Positions 1 to 6,471 are shown, counted from the first letter of the stretch. The stretch is 9,117 nt of DNA from Planctomycetota bacterium (GCA_023412695.1 JAEYNG010000348.1:1-9117); one strand, 5' to 3'. Translations and numbers: made by a program. The notes: generated by a model from the letters alone, not told the origin.

Positions 1-42
1 CCCCCCCACCGCGGGTAGATGAGAGAGCCTGCGCCAGGCGGA

Positions 43-486
43 TTACTCCGGCTGGTACCAGGGGTTGCCGATGGGGTCTTCGGTGCGGAAGTCCTCGTTG
101 AAGCCGTTGCAGCCGAAGTTGCCGGTCGCGGCATCGAACCACCAGCCGGCGTCACCGTTCTCGACCGCGCCTTCGGGGTCGGCGCCGAGGACGACGGTGG
201 AGGTGCCGGTGCGCGGGTTGATCGGCGCCGTGCGGAGGTAGTTGGCGTTGATGAGCTCGGCGGGGAACTCGCCGGCGACGAACGTCGGGTAGTTGCCGTT
301 GTTGCGGACGCGGAAGAGCTCGATCTGGCTGCGGATCGTCTGCAGCTGCGTCTCGACGTTACCAACCTGCGCATCCGCGCTGGCGTTGGTGAACTGCGGG
401 ATGACGATCGCGGCGAGGATGCCGAGGATCACAACGACGATGAGAATTTCGACGAGCGTAAAGGCCTTTGACACACGGTTGCGCAT
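43..486 (-). CDS. Prepilin-type N-terminal cleavage/methylation protein (type II secretion pseudopilin or type IV pilin-like), 147 aa
   Basis: Small pilin-like protein expected to be inserted in the inner membrane, processed by prepilin peptidase and assembled into a pseudopilus or pilus. The N-terminus reads MRNRVSKA then FTLVEILIVVVILGILAA: a short basic leader, the cleavage site before Phe9, the conserved Glu at mature position 5 and a hydrophobic helix (about residues 10-30). The mature part (about 139 aa) has an amphipathic helix (about 33-60), a YP turn near the GspG position, and a C-terminal Trp/Asn/Gly-rich part with one Cys. Length and layout fit GspG-like pseudopilins, but assignment to a specific subunit is not possible. 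The start at 486 is chosen because AGGAG (495-499) lies 8 nt upstream; an in-frame ATG at 540 would add 18 residues that do not look like a pilin leader. The residue before the cleavage site is Ala instead of the usual Gly. No secretion or pilus assembly gene is next to it in this window. Confidence 0.9.
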   Translation of the reverse strand: MRNRVSKAFTLVEILIVVVILGILAAIVIPQFTNASADAQVGNVETQLQTIRSQIELFRVRNNGNYPTFVAGEFPAELINANYLRTAPINPRTGTSTVVLGADPEGAVENGDAGWWFDAATGNFGCNGFNEDFRTEDPIGNPWYQPE

Positions 487-615
487 ACAGGAGTCTCCTA
501 CAAACACGCACTCCACACATTTGCTAGCCGCCGGGTTCACACATCCCCGACGCCGGATCGCTGGTGAGGCGAGCCCCGACCCGGTGCGGCTGAGTGATGG
601 CCGGCACCCGAATCG

Positions 616-631
616 GTGGGCAACTGCCCAC
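616..631. repeat. Perfect inverted repeat, operator-like, upstream of the prepilin gene
   Basis: GTGGGCA and TGCCCAC are exact reverse complements separated by AC, giving a 16-bp site. The 2-nt centre is too small for an RNA hairpin loop, so it looks more like a protein binding site than a terminator. It lies about 130 bp upstream of the prepilin start. On the minus strand it directly follows TTGAAC (632-637), a partial -35 match, but no good -10 follows. A regulatory role is inference. Confidence 0.35.
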
Positions 632-775
632 GTTCAAGATCGACTGCGTGCGGTGCGGGATTGACCCCCGGGGTGCAGGGCCGGCTTATGAGGGATGTCT
701 GTGACGCGCGGGCGGCCTGTAGCGTGTGCCGCCGCGGCAGGCGATGAGCGGGCGAGGCGGTTATCAGAGCTGTGC

Positions 776-810
776 AAAAACGAAAACGGCCCCGGGGTGA
801 ACCGGGGCCG
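776..810 (-). terminator. Rho-independent terminator of the HEAT-repeat gene
   Basis: On the minus strand CGGCCCCGG and CCGGGGCCG (787-795 and 802-810) form a perfect 9-bp GC-rich stem with a 6-nt loop, followed at once by TTTTCGTTTTT. This is a classical intrinsic terminator and starts 26 nt after the stop codon at 837-839. Its orientation (T-rich tract only on the minus-strand side) assigns it to the HEAT-repeat gene and separates that gene's transcript from the prepilin gene. Confidence 0.85.
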
Positions 811-836
811 TCGGGGGTGTGGTTGTAGTAGCGGCC

Positions 837-3062
837 TCAGCGGGCGCCGACTTCCTGCGAGCCGACGATGAGCGGGACGATCTCGGTGTTGGGGAGATTG
901 AGCGCGCCCATCAACGCGGCGGCAGCGGTAGCCTCGGCGTCCTCGCCGGAGACGACCAGGTCGCGCAGGGCGGTGACGTGGCGGGTCTCGAGCAGGTTGC
1001 CGTTCCGCTTCGCCGAGCCGGTCACCTTGCCGAGCAGGGCGACGCGTTCCTCGCCGGAGGCGGCCATCGCGGCGTCCATAAGGGACTGCTGGGCGGCGGG
1101 CGTGCCGACGAAGGACAGCACCTCGGCGATCTGCTCGCGCACATCGCCCGAGTTGTCGCTGAGCGCGGTGACGAGCGGGCCGGCGGCGTCGGCCACCTTC
1201 AGCACGCTGTTGCCGGAGACGGCGAGGTCGCGCAGGACCGCGATGGCGCGGGTCTTGTACGCCATGGCCTCGTCCTCATTGATCGCCCCGCCGATCGCGC
1301 GGTCGAGCAACTGGTCGGCGGCCTCGCCGATCTCGGACTGGTTCATACCGATTCGGGCGACGCGGACGGTGGGGTCGTCGCTGTACTTCTGCGAGAGCTC
1401 CTGATAGCCGGCGGAGCTGGCGAACGCGAGGATGGGGGTTGCACGCAGCTTGGCGCGGCCGCGGGTCTCGGCAATGACGGCCTCGGTGCCGTTGGTGGTG
1501 AGGTCGGTGACGATGAGGTCGACGCCGGGCATGTCGGCGATGGCCTGCTCGAGGTCGGCGATCTGGGTTGCGGGGCGGACGTCCTGGTAGCCGCGGGCGC
1601 GGAGGGTGTCGCTCAGGGTCGTCTGCTGCTCGGGGCTGGCGGCGATGACGACGGCGTACCGGGCGCCGGCGTCGCGGATCGCGCTGCCAAGGAGGGGGAC
1701 AACGCGGTCGGAGCCGTCGAAGGATTCACGCGGGCCGGCGGCGCCGAGGGCGATGGCGGCCTCGTACTGCACGCGGCGGCTGGGGTAGCGGATCGCCTCG
1801 AGGAGCGAGCGGCGGTCACCGCCGGACCAGAGCTGGGATCCGCCGGCGGTCTGCTCGATCGCGGCGATGGCGCGGCGGGCGAGCGACGTGTCGTTGGTGT
1901 CGAGCGCAAGGCCGAGGACGCGCTGGCTCGGGCCGTTGCCCGCGGCGACGGCGTAGTACATCGCGTCGCGCCGGTCGGGGCCATAGGCCGGGTTGGCGTA
2001 GTCGGCCGGGCCGTCGATCTCGCGCGAGAAGTTGGACGCGAGCCAGAGGCTGATCGCCCCGGCGTTTGCGGAGTCGAGCCGCAGGGCGCGCTCGGCGTAA
2101 CGCATCGCCATCGCCTCGTGGAAGACGGAGGTGTCGATCGGATCGAAGAGGAGGCCCGCGCCCGGGTCGTACGTCCACCAGAGCTGGTTGGGCTCACCGG
2201 GGAAGCTCGTCAGGCTGAGCGACTCGGTGTAGTAGTCGCCCGCGAGCGTCTCGTAGCGCGACGAGAGGGGAGCGTCGTCATTGACCACGCTGGCGATCTT
2301 GCGGATCGCATTCTCCGCGGCGGTGCGGACGGCGTCAGATTGCGTGCTCGACCGAACGTCGTAGAGGGCGGGGACGGAGGCGGTGTACGGAATATCGCGC
2401 AGGACGCTGATCACCGTCTCCTGGGAGACAGGGTCCAGCTCCGGAAGCGCGGTGGTGAGCGGGACGATCGACTGGCGGCCCATGTCCACCAGGAGCGTGC
2501 GAACCTCGGCCTGCACGATGCCGTTGTCGCGCTGGATCAACGCGCGGAGGAGCTGGGGCAGGGCGTACTCGCCGGCGGCCTTGAGGCGTTCGCGGGCGTA
2601 TGAGCGGGCACGCTGGGTACCGCTGAGGTGGGAGATGCTCTTGGCGATGGCCTCGGGGTCGCGGACGACGGCACGCTTGCCGTCCTCGTACAGGCGGAGA
2701 AGCTTGCCGGCGGTCTCTTCGAGCTCGCGGTAGCGGAGGCCCTGGATGATCGCACGTTCGAACTTGGTGTATCCGCCGCGGGAGGAATCGACGAGGTTGA
2801 CGAAGTCCTGCGGGGAGATGCCCTTGTCAAGGAGGGCCTGACCCCACTGGCCGGCCATTTCAGGGTTGTCGATCAGCGTGTAGTGCGTGAAGTCCTCGAG
2901 CATCTGCTCGTTGGTCACTTCGCGACCGGCGGGCTGGGCTCCGTCCTGGGCGAGCAGCGGCATCGGCGTTCCGGCGAGCGCGGCCAGAGCAAGCGGCAGG
3001 CACGCCGCGAGCGAGAGGCCGGAACGGCGAAACGCGACAAGGCTCTTGATGCGGTCGGACAC
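837..3062 (-). CDS. Exported HEAT-repeat protein with an embedded degenerate receiver-like domain, 741 aa
   Basis: Function unknown. Numbering from the GTG at 3062, residues 1-38 form a signal peptide: basic n-region (RIK, FRR), hydrophobic core SLAACLPLALAALAG and a likely cut near LLAQ, so the protein should be exported. Residues about 120-265 and 595-735 are helical repeats with HEAT/armadillo-like spacing (for example DAAGPLVTALSDNSGDVREQ); about 310-350 is TPR-like. Between them, about 469-589 has the alternating pattern of a response-regulator receiver: strand AVVIAAS, helix, strand DLIVTDL with Asp520 at the phospho-acceptor position, then PILAFAS. The N-terminal acidic pair and the C-terminal Lys are missing, so phosphotransfer is unlikely. 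The start is chosen at GTG 3062 because AAGGAG (3069-3074) sits 6 nt upstream; TTG at 3083 gives 7 more residues but has no such site. It is divergent from the HTH-receiver gene and is transcribed alone. It may be a scaffold or binding protein; that is inference. Confidence 0.88.
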   Translation of the reverse strand: MSDRIKSLVAFRRSGLSLAACLPLALAALAGTPMPLLAQDGAQPAGREVTNEQMLEDFTHYTLIDNPEMAGQWGQALLDKGISPQDFVNLVDSSRGGYTKFERAIIQGLRYRELEETAGKLLRLYEDGKRAVVRDPEAIAKSISHLSGTQRARSYARERLKAAGEYALPQLLRALIQRDNGIVQAEVRTLLVDMGRQSIVPLTTALPELDPVSQETVISVLRDIPYTASVPALYDVRSSTQSDAVRTAAENAIRKIASVVNDDAPLSSRYETLAGDYYTESLSLTSFPGEPNQLWWTYDPGAGLLFDPIDTSVFHEAMAMRYAERALRLDSANAGAISLWLASNFSREIDGPADYANPAYGPDRRDAMYYAVAAGNGPSQRVLGLALDTNDTSLARRAIAAIEQTAGGSQLWSGGDRRSLLEAIRYPSRRVQYEAAIALGAAGPRESFDGSDRVVPLLGSAIRDAGARYAVVIAASPEQQTTLSDTLRARGYQDVRPATQIADLEQAIADMPGVDLIVTDLTTNGTEAVIAETRGRAKLRATPILAFASSAGYQELSQKYSDDPTVRVARIGMNQSEIGEAADQLLDRAIGGAINEDEAMAYKTRAIAVLRDLAVSGNSVLKVADAAGPLVTALSDNSGDVREQIAEVLSFVGTPAAQQSLMDAAMAASGEERVALLGKVTGSAKRNGNLLETRHVTALRDLVVSGEDAEATAAAALMGALNLPNTEIVPLIVGSQEVGAR

Positions 3063-3068
3063 GAGCAG

Positions 3069-3074
3069 CTCCTT
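3069..3074 (-). promoter_or_regulatory. Ribosome binding site that sets the HEAT-repeat start
   Basis: On the minus strand AAGGAG is followed by CTGCTC and then GTG (3060-3062). The 6-nt spacing is near ideal. No comparable site precedes the in-frame TTG at 3083, so this site favours the shorter product, which also begins with a clean signal peptide. Confidence 0.65.
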
Positions 3075-3185
3075 GGGGATCAATGATCGGGGAACGGGCC
3101 GAGAATCACGGCGGTCGTCGAGACAGTTCCCGTACGAACGCCGCCCGCCGCCGGATGCAGAACCGGGGACGGGGTCACAGGATAA

Positions 3186-3205
3186 GGGGCGTAACGTAAC
3201 GCCCC
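3186..3205. repeat. 20-bp near-perfect palindrome over a candidate -10 element
   Basis: GGGGCGTAACGTAACGCCCC is self-complementary at 9 of 10 paired positions: outer arms GGGGCGT and ACGCCCC (7 bp, exact), one mismatched pair, and an inner ACGT core. It also contains a tandem CGTAA CGTAA. There is no T-tract on either side and it lies far from any stop codon, so it is more likely an operator than a terminator. It covers the candidate -10 hexamer of the minus-strand promoter. Binding protein unknown. Confidence 0.5.
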
Positions 3206-3222
3206 GGCAGTGGGGATGTCAA
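3193..3222 (-). promoter_or_regulatory. Candidate sigma-70-type promoter of the HEAT-repeat gene
   Basis: The minus strand carries a perfect TTGACA (3217-3222), then 18 nt, then TACGTT (3193-3198), which matches the three most conserved -10 positions (T1, A2, T6). Transcription would begin near 3186 and leave a leader of about 120 nt before GTG 3062. The -10 hexamer is the centre of the palindrome at 3186-3205, so binding there would block this promoter. The weak -10 keeps confidence moderate. Confidence 0.45.
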
Positions 3223-3428
3223 CGCGGGGAAAGTGGGAGAGTTTGGTCCGTTAGGAATCTCCCTGGCATGGGGGGTGGGTTTGGCCGTCATTGTCCGGAT
3301 AGCCGATTCCTGCGCTTTGGACAGTTCCAGGCGTCAAGACCGATCCAAAAGGCGTCGATGGCATAGGGACGAAAACGCCGGTCGTGCGGCGGAGGGTTTG
3401 TGCCTTACCCAACAGCGAGGATGTAGAG

Positions 3429-4010
3429 ATGCTGCCATTCGACAAAGATGTTCTCACGACCGGAGAGGTGGCCAAGATCTGCAACGTCGCGCCGCGAACG
3501 GTCTCCAAGTGGTTCGATACGGGCCAGCTGAAGGGCTATCGGATCCCCGGGTCGAAGGACCGGCGGATCCCGGTGTCGCAGCTCGTCCGGTTCATGAAGG
3601 AGCACGGCATCCCGTTCGACGGGGTGGCGGGCGGGAAAACCCGCATCCTGGTGGTCGATGACGAGGCAGAGGTGGTCGAGGCGCTGGGCAAGGCCCTCGC
3701 CGAGCAGGCCAACTACGAGGTCCGGACAGCAACGACGGCATTCGAGGCCGGGATCGAGTGCGAGCGGTTCAAACCGCATGTGCTCCTGCTTGATGCGCAC
3801 CTCGGCGGTGCCGAGGCGAAGGCGCTGGCGGGGATGGTCCACAAGGACGACGACCTGCAGCTCACCAAGGTGATCGCCATGAGCGGTCAGATGACCGAGG
3901 GGCAGTTGCAGGGTCTGCGGACGCAGGGCTTTGACAGCTACCTGCGGAAGCCGTTCGCGGTGCGGCAGGTGATCGAGGCGATCGAGCAGTCGACGAACCT
4001 CGTGCACTGA
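3429..4010 (+). CDS. Orphan response regulator with N-terminal MerR/excisionase-type HTH and C-terminal receiver, 193 aa
   Basis: Likely cytoplasmic DNA-binding regulator. Residues about 8-62 form a winged-helix HTH of the MerR/excisionase type: VLTTGEVAKICNVAPRTVSK, then WFDTGQLKGYRIPGSKDRRI and a VSQLVRFMKEHGIP helix. Residues about 71-190 are a complete CheY-like receiver: ILVVDDE with Asp77 and Asp78, phospho-acceptor Asp122 in VLLLDAHLGG, Ser152 in VIAMSG, and Lys174 in YLRKP. All residues needed for phosphorylation are present. The domain order (HTH before receiver) is the reverse of OmpR and NarL regulators. The start at 3429 is used because GAGG lies at 3417-3420 and the HTH begins a few residues later; an upstream in-frame ATG at 3384 adds 15 unlikely residues. 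No histidine kinase is adjacent, so its partner is unknown. It is divergent from the HEAT-repeat gene and may act on the intervening region; that is inference. Confidence 0.92.
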   Translation: MLPFDKDVLTTGEVAKICNVAPRTVSKWFDTGQLKGYRIPGSKDRRIPVSQLVRFMKEHGIPFDGVAGGKTRILVVDDEAEVVEALGKALAEQANYEVRTATTAFEAGIECERFKPHVLLLDAHLGGAEAKALAGMVHKDDDLQLTKVIAMSGQMTEGQLQGLRTQGFDSYLRKPFAVRQVIEAIEQSTNLVH

Positions 4011-4035
4011 ATCAATGTCGATGATTGCGAATGAG

Positions 4036-4069
4036 CAGACCCCGCGGGAATCGCGGGGTCTGTTGCTTT
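4036..4069 (+). terminator. Rho-independent terminator between convergent genes
   Basis: CAGACCCCGCG (4036-4046) and CGCGGGGTCTG (4052-4062) form a perfect 11-bp stem with a 5-nt loop, followed by TTGCTTT on the plus strand. It begins 25 nt after the stop of the HTH-receiver gene. The permease gene ends on the opposite strand at 4079, so the same hairpin may also stop that transcript, although the minus-strand side has no clear T-tract. Confidence 0.8.
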
Positions 4070-4078
4070 GCGGGGTGA

Positions 4079-5230
4079 TCAGAAATCGCGGCGGACGAAG
4101 ATCCAGCCGGCGATGGCGAGGATCACCGCCTCGAAGCCGAGCGAGGTCCCGATGATCCATGAGGTCGGGTTGGAAAACTTGCGCTCGAGGGCCTTGCGCT
4201 GGACACGCCCCATATCGACGCGCACGTCCTCGGCGTCCTGATCGATCTCCATCTGCGCCATGTTCTCTTGGGCGTCATTGATCAGGCGGCCTCTCTCCTC
4301 CTCGGTGAGCACTGCGCGCTCGAGCAGGTCCTTCGTGTCGGCCATCTTCGGCAGGACCGCCTTCACGCCGCCGGCGGCGAAGTCGATCCATCGGATCTTC
4401 GCGAGTGCTGCCTCGGCGTCGGGCAGACGCTTCTTGCGGTCCTCGAGACGGCCGGTGCGTGAGGCGATCGAGATGGCGTTGCGGACGTTCTCGAGCCCGG
4501 GCTTGTTCTCGACGGCGCGGAGTTCTTCGAGCTCCTCCTCGCGCTTCTCGATGTCCTCTCGCAGCAGGCGGACACGCTCTTCGGTGTACATTCGCCACGT
4601 GCTGATGCCGCTCTCGGAGGCGTGGAGGAGGAATACCACGAACCAGATGAGGATCGTGAGCAGCAGCGAGGCGATCGACGAGCGTGTAATGAGCCCGATG
4701 AGCGCGCAGACACAGAAGAGGTAGCTGAAGAAAAGCACCACGATGGGGACCGAGAGGAGGATGCGGGGCTCCCACAGGCCGCCGCGGAGACCGATGACAA
4801 GGAACGAGCCGACGGCGAACACCGCGACCTGAAGCGTGACGAACAGCAGGCCCGCGGCGTACTTGGTGAGGAACAGCCGCAGACGCGAGATAGGCTTGGA
4901 GAGGACAAGCTCGATCGAGCCGCCGGAGACGAGGTCGGGGAAGATGCTGGCAGTCGAGATGAGCGCGAGGATGGTGGCGATGATGCCGAGCCAGAACTTG
5001 ACGCCGAGTTCAGTGAAGAGGAACTGCTTGTAGAACACCGCCTCGGACATCATGGCGGTGGAGATGCCGAAGCCGAGGGACCAGTGCAGGAAGGTGAAGC
5101 CGCGGTTGTCGATGCCGACGCACGCAAAGACCGCGACGACCAGCAGCGAGAGCAGGAGGACGATCCAGAACATCTTTCGGCTGTTGAGTTCGCGGTAGGC
5201 GTCGAGGAAGATGGCGAGGGTGGCTCTCAT
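4079..5230 (-). CDS. ABC-2 type transporter permease with a long coiled-coil loop, 383 aa
   Basis: Membrane subunit of an ABC transporter; the substrate is unknown. Hydrophobic segments are seen at about residues 21-38, 77-97, 125-147, 157-181, 186-204 and 357-378, six in all, as usual for ABC-2 permeases. The stretch after segment 2, DLVSGGSIELVLSKPISR, is the typical ABC-2 motif for contact with the ATPase (a gene end with lost function would not keep it). Between segments 5 and 6 there is a charged region of about 150 residues with a heptad-like, Glu/Arg-rich coiled coil (about 214-240), much longer than in simple ABC-2 permeases. The start codon overlaps the stop of the ATPase gene as ATGA (5227-5230), with GGGGG 7 nt before the ATG, so translation is probably coupled. 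It resembles the Gld/Nos type of ATPase-permease pair only in general layout. Confidence 0.9.
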   Translation of the reverse strand: MRATLAIFLDAYRELNSRKMFWIVLLLSLLVVAVFACVGIDNRGFTFLHWSLGFGISTAMMSEAVFYKQFLFTELGVKFWLGIIATILALISTASIFPDLVSGGSIELVLSKPISRLRLFLTKYAAGLLFVTLQVAVFAVGSFLVIGLRGGLWEPRILLSVPIVVLFFSYLFCVCALIGLITRSSIASLLLTILIWFVVFLLHASESGISTWRMYTEERVRLLREDIEKREEELEELRAVENKPGLENVRNAISIASRTGRLEDRKKRLPDAEAALAKIRWIDFAAGGVKAVLPKMADTKDLLERAVLTEEERGRLINDAQENMAQMEIDQDAEDVRVDMGRVQRKALERKFSNPTSWIIGTSLGFEAVILAIAGWIFVRRDF

Positions 5231-6447
5231 TGACGCACCCCCTGCGCCGCGCCGAGGCCCGCGGTTGCCGCGTTGCCGGCTTCACGCTTGCCGATGCTGG
5301 CCGCGCCCGGGGCGAGGGCCTGGCCCGATTGCGGATCGACAACGGCGTTCATGAACAGGTCCTCCAGCGACGCCCGCACAGGCCGGATCGCACGGATCGT
5401 TGTGTTGTGCGCCCGTAGCGCATCGATGATGGGCTGGATGATCGCCGCGTCGGTCGAGCCGACCTTGATGGTCAAACCGTTTGTGCCCTGCACAGGTTCG
5501 AGGACGACCGTCGGGTGCTCATCGCCGTTGACGGTGAGGGTGCCGTGAAGAGCAAGGGCATTGGACGCATCGCGGGGAGTGGCAGGCAGAAGCGGGGCGA
5601 ACCTCGCGACGGAGACGAGTGCCTTCGGCAGGAAGTCGGCGGGCGACGAGCCGGCCGCCCCGGGCAGGCTGATGTCGATCTCGTAGCGGCGGCTGTCACG
5701 CGTGAGCTCTTCGATCGTGCCCTGCGATGCGACCACCCCCTGCACGAGGATGGCGACACGGTCGCACACCATCTCGAGCTCGCTGAGCAGGTGTGAGTTC
5801 AGGAAGACGGTGCGGCCTTCGTCGCGGATGCGGGTGAGGATGTTGCGGATGTCGCGGCGTCCGACGGGGTCCACGCCGTCGGTGGGCTCGTCGAGGATCA
5901 CCAGGTCGGGGTCGCTCATGAGCGCATTGGCAATCCCCAGGCGCTGCCGCATGCCCTTGCTGAAGCCGCGGACGCGGGCGCGTGACCAGTTCTTCAGGCC
6001 CACCAAGTCGAGCAGTTCCGCCGCGCGGCGGCGGCGCTGGGCCCGCGGCACGTCGGAGAGCGCGCCGAAGTAGTCGAGGACCTGCTCGGCCGTGAGGTAT
6101 TCGGGGAAGCGGTGGTGTTCGGGGAGATAGCCGACCCGCTTGAGCGTGGGCTTGTGGCCGACGGGTGCGCCGAGGAACGCGCCCTCGCAGCGGGTCGGCC
6201 GGATAACGGTCATCAGGATCTTGACGAGCGTGCTCTTGCCCGCGCCGTTGGGGCCAAGGAGTCCGAAGACCGAGCCGCGGTGCACACGCATGTCGATGCC
6301 GCGGAGCGCGTGGACGCGGTTGCGGCCGAAGCGGCCCTTGTAGACCTTCTCGACGTTGGCGACGTCGATCACCCAGTCGTCGGTGAAGCGTCCGGCATCG
6401 TGTGAAGCCGATGGTGCGAGAGCAGAAGGGGGCGCAACGGTCGTCAC
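5227..6447 (-). CDS. ABC transporter ATP-binding protein, 406 aa
   Basis: Cytoplasmic ATPase that should power the permease encoded just downstream. Motifs in order: Walker A GPNGAGKST (65-73), Q-loop region VGYLPEHHRFPEYLT with Glu in place of Gln (around 110), signature FSKGMRQRL (162-170), Walker B and D-loop DLVILDEPTDGVDP (181-194), and H-loop His219 in LNSHLLSE. The FSKGM signature and YLPE variant are usual for exporters of the NatA/ABC-2 group. The NBD ends near residue 250; about 255-360 form a small additional domain, and the last 35-40 residues are a low-complexity Ala/Gly-rich tail. The GTG start at 6447 is supported by GGAG 7 nt upstream. It lies 24 bp after the methyltransferase stop and overlaps the permease start, so the three genes are likely co-transcribed. 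Confidence 0.94.
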   Translation of the reverse strand: MTTVAPPSALAPSASHDAGRFTDDWVIDVANVEKVYKGRFGRNRVHALRGIDMRVHRGSVFGLLGPNGAGKSTLVKILMTVIRPTRCEGAFLGAPVGHKPTLKRVGYLPEHHRFPEYLTAEQVLDYFGALSDVPRAQRRRRAAELLDLVGLKNWSRARVRGFSKGMRQRLGIANALMSDPDLVILDEPTDGVDPVGRRDIRNILTRIRDEGRTVFLNSHLLSELEMVCDRVAILVQGVVASQGTIEELTRDSRRYEIDISLPGAAGSSPADFLPKALVSVARFAPLLPATPRDASNALALHGTLTVNGDEHPTVVLEPVQGTNGLTIKVGSTDAAIIQPIIDALRAHNTTIRAIRPVRASLEDLFMNAVVDPQSGQALAPGAASIGKREAGNAATAGLGAAQGVRQ

Positions 6448-6471
6448 ACTCGTTCTCCGGTGGTCGGTGGT

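Larger units (their letters stand above)
487..836. other. Intergenic region between the prepilin gene and the HEAT-repeat gene
   Basis: This 350-bp gap has no convincing gene. It holds the ribosome binding site of the prepilin gene (495-499), a 16-bp inverted repeat (616-631) and the hairpin terminator of the upstream minus-strand gene (776-810). The prepilin promoter should lie here, but I found no good match to a sigma-70 or sigma-54 promoter. The AGGAG of the prepilin gene sits in an 11-bp palindrome (489-499). A short GC-rich palindrome at 727-739 is probably chance in this composition. Open frames crossing the region on the plus strand have no plausible start or protein character. Confidence 0.6.
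3063..3428. other. Divergent intergenic region between the HEAT-repeat gene and the HTH-receiver gene
   Basis: This 366-bp stretch separates two genes that point away from each other, so it should hold both promoters. For the leftward gene I see a perfect TTGACA, a candidate -10 and an overlapping palindrome (3186-3222). For the rightward gene no convincing promoter could be picked: TTGTCC at 3291-3296 and TTGGTC at 3243-3248 lack good -10 partners. A GACAGTTCC 9-mer occurs twice (3122-3130 and 3320-3328), which is within chance. No small protein gene with a credible start was found. Confidence 0.6.

Noticed and set aside
27..39. Small inverted repeat GCCTG-CGC-CAGGC after the prepilin stop
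   Set aside because: Only 5 bp of stem with a 3-nt loop and no T-tract on the minus strand; too weak to call a terminator.
727..739. GC-only palindrome TGCCGC-C-GCGGCA
   Set aside because: Short, with a 1-nt centre, and expected by chance in sequence of this composition.
819..2603. 594-codon open frame on the plus strand
   Set aside because: It lies wholly antisense to the HEAT-repeat gene. Its product is Gly/Ala/Val/Asp-rich without domains, as expected from the complement of GC-rich codons.
3122..3328. Direct repeat GACAGTTCC at 3122-3130 and 3320-3328
   Set aside because: A shared 9-mer within about 370 bp is not rare enough to mean anything without conservation data.
3421..3431. ATGTAG start-stop element just before the HTH-receiver start
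   Set aside because: GAGG abuts it with no spacing, so initiation there is unlikely; it is best explained as chance sequence between the ribosome binding site and ATG 3429.
3405..4160. 251-codon minus-strand open frame over the HTH-receiver gene
   Set aside because: Arg/Leu/His-rich antisense shadow; the plus strand carries a complete HTH and receiver, and the frame also runs through the terminator hairpin.
4622..5233. 203-codon Glu/Asp-rich open frame on the plus strand
   Set aside because: Antisense shadow of the permease gene; the acidic composition results from complementing Leu/Val/Ile-rich membrane codons.
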